Source of the DNA: SFWF01 sp045539095
Lineage (GTDB): Bacteria > Bacillota > Clostridia > Oscillospirales > Acutalibacteraceae
NCBI GenBank assembly: GCA_045539095.1
Contig: JAZQER010000028.1
Location: 1 to 9,249 of the forward strand
Reading direction: 5' to 3'
DNA: 9,249 bases
In this document: piece after piece, positions 5,489-9,249 of the stretch
Layout of the letters: every line of letters begins with the position of its first letter
How positions within the stretch are numbered: the first letter of the stretch is position 1
The notes under the pieces: model-generated
Seen by the model: only the letters and a program-made list of their open reading frames with translations
Databases searched by the model: none
What the model was told of the DNA's origin: nothing
Translations under genes and position numbers: made by a program

Positions 5489-7309
5489 TTGGAATTTGAT
5501 AAAACGAAGCTTCGTCAGCTTAAGGACAAAGCAAACAGCCTACCGCTGACCCCCGGTGTATATATTATGAAAGATAAAAGCGGAAGCGTTATCTATATAG
5601 GTAAAGCAAAATCGCTCAAAAGCCGCGTTTCTCAGTATTTTGGCCTAGGCTCATCCCACACATTAAAGGTGCGTAAAATGGTCAGCTTAGTACACGATTT
5701 CGAGTATATCCTCTGTGACACCGAATATGAAGCACTAATGCTTGAAAGTTCGCTGATAAAGCAACATTTACCAAAATATAACATCCTTTTAAAAGATGAT
5801 AAAGGTTATCACTATATTAAGATAACAAAAGAAGCGTGGCCTAAAATACAGGCTACAATGCAAAAATTAAACGATAATTCAACCTATATAGGCCCCTATT
5901 ATTCGTATTATGTAGTTCGAGAGACTGTCGATGAGGCATTAAAGGTTTTTAAACTTCCGGACTGCCACCGAAGCTTTGATAAAAAAACCAAACCGTGTCT
6001 TAATTTTCATATAGGTATTTGCAGCGCGCCGTGTAAAGGGAATATTTCTAACGGAGAATATCTTGAAACGGTGAACAGCGCTGTAGATTTTATTAAAAAA
6101 GGCGGTGCAAATTCTACTGATATTTCCGAGTTAACCGATAGAATGAATAAGGCTGCAGAAGAGCTTGATTTTGAGCTTGCGGCTAGACTTCGCGACCGTA
6201 TAAAGGCGATTGAAAAAAGCAAGGAAAAGCAAAAGATAGTATCATCCTCGCATAAACGTCAAGATATTTTCGCTATCGCCTGCGTCGGTGAGCTTGCTGC
6301 TGTAGCCGTACTGGTATTCAAAGAGGGACGACTAAGCGATAAAAAGCTATATTATATTGAGGGAATATCTGACAAAGGCTCGGTATATTCCGAACTTTTG
6401 TGCAGTTATTATGCTGATAACGAAATACCCACGGAAATTGTAGTAGACTCTGATTTTGAGGATAGAGTTATAGCCGAACAGCTTTTTACCTCAGAGCTTG
6501 GTAAAAAGGTGATTATTAATGTGCCGAGGATTGGCGTTCAAAAACAGCTTGTTGATATGTGTTTTTCTAACGCCGCAGAAGCGCTTTCGAAGCGAACGGA
6601 ACGGAATGCAAAGGAAATGTCGGCTTTAAATGAGCTGGCAGGACTTCTCGGACTGAAAACAGTACCAAAAAGAATAGAAGCGTATGACATTTCCAACACT
6701 GCAGGTAGTGAAAATGTTGCTTCGATGATAGTTTATATTAACGGCAGACCCGATAAGTCGCTATACCGAAAGTTTAAGATAAGATCATTTGTCGGTCAGG
6801 ACGATTACAAATCTATGAACGAGGTTCTTGACCGAAGATTAGGCGAGCTTAAAAAGGGAATCGACGAAAGTTTTTCCCAGTATCCAGATCTAATTCTGCT
6901 AGATGGAGGTAAGGGACAGATTTCAGCAGTTTTGCCTATTTTAAAGATGTATGGTATTGATGTTCCCGTTTTCGGAATGGTTAAAGATTCAAAGCACAGA
7001 ACGAGTCACATCTGTACTGCCGATAAAGATATTCAGCTAAAGGCAACAAGAGCCTCCTTTACGCTCGTTACTGCTATTCAGGATGAGGTTCACCGTGTAG
7101 CAATATCCTACCACAAGCAACGAAGAAAGATGTCTACTCTCCAAATGGAATTGTTAAAGATTTCGGGTGTTGGCGAAAAAACGGTAAAAAAATTATTGAA
7201 AAACCTTAAAACAGTATCAGTAATAAAAAATTCAACCATAGAGGAGTTAGTTTCTGCAGGCGCAAACAGGAAAGCCGCAGAGAATATTTTCAATTATTAT
7301 AACACCTAA
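5489..7309 (+). CDS. uvrC: UvrABC excinuclease subunit C
   Basis: A 606-residue UvrC, the nuclease subunit of bacterial nucleotide excision repair, which cuts both sides of a lesion after UvrA/UvrB loading. Domains in order: GIY-YIG nuclease (about 18-95; GVY 23-25, YIG 36-38, Arg46, Glu86) for the 3' cut; a conserved cysteine set (Cys159, 170, 178, 182), reported in the family to hold an iron-sulfur cluster; a UVR motif (about 211-245; LDFELAARLRDRI) that contacts UvrB; an RNase H-like domain for the 5' cut with Asp400 (YDISN), Asp472 (LLDGGKGQ) and His535 (DEVHRVAIS); and a C-terminal helix-hairpin-helix DNA-binding region (about 552-600; ISGVGEKTVKKLL). All catalytic residues are intact and length is typical. 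It starts at TTG. Its stop overlaps that of tmcAL by four bases. Confidence 0.97.
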   Translation: MEFDKTKLRQLKDKANSLPLTPGVYIMKDKSGSVIYIGKAKSLKSRVSQYFGLGSSHTLKVRKMVSLVHDFEYILCDTEYEALMLESSLIKQHLPKYNILLKDDKGYHYIKITKEAWPKIQATMQKLNDNSTYIGPYYSYYVVRETVDEALKVFKLPDCHRSFDKKTKPCLNFHIGICSAPCKGNISNGEYLETVNSAVDFIKKGGANSTDISELTDRMNKAAEELDFELAARLRDRIKAIEKSKEKQKIVSSSHKRQDIFAIACVGELAAVAVLVFKEGRLSDKKLYYIEGISDKGSVYSELLCSYYADNEIPTEIVVDSDFEDRVIAEQLFTSELGKKVIINVPRIGVQKQLVDMCFSNAAEALSKRTERNAKEMSALNELAGLLGLKTVPKRIEAYDISNTAGSENVASMIVYINGRPDKSLYRKFKIRSFVGQDDYKSMNEVLDRRLGELKKGIDESFSQYPDLILLDGGKGQISAVLPILKMYGIDVPVFGMVKDSKHRTSHICTADKDIQLKATRASFTLVTAIQDEVHRVAISYHKQRRKMSTLQMELLKISGVGEKTVKKLLKNLKTVSVIKNSTIEELVSAGANRKAAENIFNYYNT

Positions 7310-8469
7310 ACCTTTATTATCGGCGTCGTCATGTCGGCGCCGCATTCTTTTTTAGGTTCTAACGACAGTGAGTATAAATCGGTTGCTCTGCATTCGGTCT
7401 CAAAGACTTTTTTAGAGAATTCGGATAGTTTGTTTATTTGAGATACTTTTGTAATAATCGGTTTTATCGGATTTTCGGGTAGTTTAGAAAGAGAATTACC
7501 TGAAAAACCGAGAACGCGAACATACGGCGGCTCTTTTTTAAAATATGTGTTATCAATACCTAAAAATGCGCTGAGTATAAGTCTTCTTATCCTCGCAAGA
7601 GTGTATCTTTTGCATTTAATAAGATTGTATAATTCGTCGAGAGACGTTGCAGTTCTTAACGAAGAGTATATGAGATTTTCAATGCCCTCGCTTGTGTCGG
7701 GGAGTTTTTTAAAATCATCGATTTTTAATGAACGAAGCCGAGCTAATATAGCGGTTTCTATATTTTTAATCTGAGAAATATCAGATTCAAGCAAAATTCT
7801 AACTGCCCCTTCCGGCATATATTTTCTGAAATATTTTTCTTTATTTTGATATATATTTTCTCTTATAAGCGTAGCAGTTGAATATTTATCCTTTGAAGAT
7901 AAATCATTATGTTGAGCGCCTACTCTTTTAACGGCGAAAAATTCGATTTCAGGATTAATTTTTCTCGATGCAATAATATATTCTATAGCAAGGCTGTCAT
8001 TAGGATTATCAAGAAGAGAAGACAGTTCACTGTCCATTTCAAAAAGAGTCTGTTGCCTCAGCGACGCAAAAGTCTTGCCTTCTTTTACTTTTTCTTTAAT
8101 TCTTTTCTCAAAATCATCCGACACGATAAGCTTTGCTGCTCTTTTAAGTTTATCTATGTCGCCGCACTCGCTTCCGAAATACAGAACATTAATACCAAGA
8201 GCATTTAACTGAGACACCGCGCCCAAAGCAAAATTCTGCGCAGTAGACATTGACCAAGGGCAGGGTAGCTCGGCTACTAAATCAGCACCGCAAAGCAGAG
8301 CTTGACGAGCACGAGAAAATTTTGATATAACTGCAGTATCGCCGCGTTGAACAAAATTGCCTGATATAACGCAAAAAACACTGTCACCGTTGTGTTTTGC
8401 GCAGTCAATAAGATATTTATGTCCGTTGTGAAAAGGATTAAACTCAGCCACAATACCTGCAATTCCCAA
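7306..8469 (-). CDS. tmcAL: tRNA(Met) cytidine acetate ligase (YlbM/TmcAL family)
   Basis: A 387-residue cytoplasmic enzyme of the nucleotidyltransferase-like family. In characterised members it activates acetate with ATP and acetylates cytidine 34 of elongator tRNA-Met (ac4C), which aids accurate decoding. The N terminus GIAGIVAEFNPFHNGHKYL carries the ATP-binding HNGH motif (14-17). Other family marks are SGNFVQRGD (36-44), NPNDSLAIEYI (155-165), EGIENLIYSSL (261-271) and KRYTLARIRRLIL (287-299). The frame is open 36 codons further upstream, but that stretch is AT-rich, overlaps the promoter and has no homologous appearance. TTG at 8469, ten bases after AAAGGA, gives four residues before GIV, as in Bacillus YlbM. 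It converges on uvrC with overlapping stops (CTAA, 7306-7309) and diverges from ackA. Confidence 0.93.
   Translation of the reverse strand: MGIAGIVAEFNPFHNGHKYLIDCAKHNGDSVFCVISGNFVQRGDTAVISKFSRARQALLCGADLVAELPCPWSMSTAQNFALGAVSQLNALGINVLYFGSECGDIDKLKRAAKLIVSDDFEKRIKEKVKEGKTFASLRQQTLFEMDSELSSLLDNPNDSLAIEYIIASRKINPEIEFFAVKRVGAQHNDLSSKDKYSTATLIRENIYQNKEKYFRKYMPEGAVRILLESDISQIKNIETAILARLRSLKIDDFKKLPDTSEGIENLIYSSLRTATSLDELYNLIKCKRYTLARIRRLILSAFLGIDNTYFKKEPPYVRVLGFSGNSLSKLPENPIKPIITKVSQINKLSEFSKKVFETECRATDLYSLSLEPKKECGADMTTPIIKV
7321..7353 (+). terminator. Possible uvrC terminator inside the tmcAL coding end
   Basis: CGGCGTC (7321-7327) can pair with GGCGCCG (7336-7342), a 7-bp stem with one G-U pair and an 8-base loop. 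A run of six T follows at 7348-7353 after a five-base gap. It lies 12 bases after the uvrC stop, within codons for the conserved end of TmcAL, so part of the sequence may be fixed by coding needs. Confidence 0.35.
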
Positions 8470-8479
8470 TTTAAAACAT

Positions 8480-8485
8480 TCCTTT
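8480..8485 (-). promoter_or_regulatory. Ribosome binding site supporting the TTG start of tmcAL
   Basis: AAAGGA on the minus strand, ten bases before TTG 8469. The ATG touching this site opens a frame that stops after two codons (ATGTTTTAA), so it cannot be the start. Confidence 0.6.
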
Positions 8486-8494
8486 ATAAAATTC

Positions 8495-8523
8495 TTGAAA
8501 ATTTTAACAATTTGAGTTATTAT
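8495..8523 (+). promoter_or_regulatory. Possible promoter of ackA
   Basis: TTGAAA (8495-8500), 17-base spacer, TATTAT (8518-8523). The leader would be about 80 bases. It contains a 6-bp inverted repeat (TGTGTT 8537-8542 with AACACA 8554-8559) and a second TATAAT (8562-8567) lacking a clear -35 box, which could be an alternative start. Confidence 0.45.
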
Positions 8524-8546
8524 ATAATAGTTATAGTGTGTTTCAA
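8519..8546 (-). promoter_or_regulatory. Possible promoter of tmcAL
   Basis: On the minus strand TTGAAA (8546-8541), 16-base spacer, perfect TATAAT (8524-8519), with transcription expected near 8512 and a leader of roughly 43 bases. Its -10 box occupies the same bases as the opposite-strand -10 box proposed for ackA. Confidence 0.5.
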
Positions 8547-8613
8547 TAATTATAACACATTTATAATGCATATACAAATAAAAAATCGCCGAGAGGCAGA
8601 TAGGGGAAATAAA

Positions 8614-9249
8614 ATGAAAATATTAGTAATTAACGCAGGAAGCTCATCGCTAAAGTATCAGCTTATCGATATGAACGGAGAGGTTCTTATCGCTAAGGGT
8701 CTTTGTGACCGTATCGGTGTCCCTGAAACAAGCAACATTGAACACAAGGTTGGAGACAAAAAGATTGAGAAGATGATTGCTATGCCTTCTCACGTTGAGG
8801 CCTTTGAAGCTGTTATCGAAGCTCTGACTTCTGGCGAGGGTAAGGTTATCGACGATATTTCCGAAATTACTGCTATCGGTCACAGAGTAGTTCAGGGTGG
8901 TAGCCTTTACAGCTCATCTGTAATTATTGACGATAAGGTACTTGCAGACATTGAGGATCTTGGCGAGCTTGCTCCTCTTCACAACCCGGCACATGCTCTT
9001 GCAATGCGTGCTTGCTTCAAGGTTTTTGGTAAAGATGTTCCTCAGGTTGCTACCTTTGATACCGCGTTCCATGCAACAATGCCTGACAAAGCTTATATGT
9101 ACGGAATTCCGTATGAATTCTATGAAAAGTATAACATTCGCCGCTACGGTGCACACGGTACCTCTCATAGATTTGTAAGTGATCGATGTGCAGAGCTTCT
9201 CGGTAAGGATAAAAAGGATATAAAGATGATTACCTGCCATCTCGGTAAC
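8614..9249 (+). CDS. ackA: Acetate kinase (N-terminal part, runs off the right edge)
   Basis: The first 212 codons of acetate kinase, open to the last base. The enzyme converts acetyl phosphate and ADP to acetate and ATP, the energy-yielding end of acetate fermentation, and works reversibly. Family landmarks by residue: VINAGSSSLK (5-14), GHRVV (89-93, Arg91), PLHNP with His123, FDTAFH with Asp149, YGAHGTSH with His181, and CHLGN with His209. These match catalytic and substrate-binding positions of the well-studied Methanosarcina enzyme with an offset of zero or one. A small oddity is QGGS (94-97) where many members have HGGE. Start is ATG with AGGGGA six bases upstream. No phosphotransacetylase gene lies in the visible flank. 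The upstream neighbour is the divergent tmcAL. Confidence 0.97.
   Translation, partial: MKILVINAGSSSLKYQLIDMNGEVLIAKGLCDRIGVPETSNIEHKVGDKKIEKMIAMPSHVEAFEAVIEALTSGEGKVIDDISEITAIGHRVVQGGSLYSSSVIIDDKVLADIEDLGELAPLHNPAHALAMRACFKVFGKDVPQVATFDTAFHATMPDKAYMYGIPYEFYEKYNIRRYGAHGTSHRFVSDRCAELLGKDKKDIKMITCHLGN

Noticed and set aside
8470..8577. 36-residue N-terminal extension of TmcAL
   Set aside because: It overlaps both proposed promoters and the AAAGGA site and lacks family similarity. The TTG start gives the expected N terminus before GIVAEFNPFHNGH.
9148..9156. Altered acetate pocket in acetate kinase (Ala180 where the Methanosarcina enzyme has Phe179)
   Set aside because: As I recall it, the E. 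coli enzyme also has YGAHGTSH at this place, so the change is ordinary variation rather than a sign of new substrate use.
8914..9240. Open frames on either strand within ackA
   Set aside because: They are shadows of the strongly conserved acetate kinase frame.

Overview
The window looks like chromosomal DNA of a low-G+C anaerobic Firmicute, most likely class Clostridia and possibly an Oscillospiraceae/Ruminococcaceae-type organism. This is inferred from AT-rich spacers, AAGGAGG-type ribosome binding sites, sigma-A-like promoters, TTG starts, an Aquifex-type aconitase, an isocitrate dehydrogenase of the eukaryote-like NADP class, and a tmcAL-ackA neighbourhood. No phage, transposase, CRISPR, rRNA or complete tRNA gene was seen.

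Layout. Positions 1-290 hold no convincing gene. They contain an exact 78-bp direct repeat (two copies, period 197 bp), each copy carrying a long perfect hairpin, with several further hairpins between them. A near-consensus promoter then drives gltA (citrate synthase, plus strand). It converges on a minus-strand operon, acn-icd (aconitase, then NADP-isocitrate dehydrogenase), and the two units share one bidirectional terminator. Behind acn, on the same strand, is a small lipoprotein with an Ada-like zinc-binding tail. Divergent from it is uvrC (excinuclease subunit C), whose stop codon overlaps that of the convergent tmcAL (tRNA-Met cytidine acetate ligase). tmcAL is divergent from ackA (acetate kinase), which runs off the right edge.

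How the genes fit together. gltA, acn and icd encode the three consecutive enzymes from oxaloacetate plus acetyl-CoA to 2-oxoglutarate. This is the oxidative half-cycle that fermentative anaerobes use mainly to make glutamate and NADPH. No other cycle enzyme is visible. ackA makes ATP and acetate from acetyl phosphate, and the adjacent tmcAL consumes acetate and ATP to acetylate C34 of elongator tRNA-Met, so the pair has a plausible metabolic link. uvrC is a housekeeping repair gene.

Most of the window is ordinary housekeeping sequence. The least explained parts are the hairpin-rich repeat block at the left edge, the Ada-like lipoprotein, and the palindromic promoter regions ahead of acn and between tmcAL and ackA. 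I see no clear evidence of a wholly new multi-gene system.
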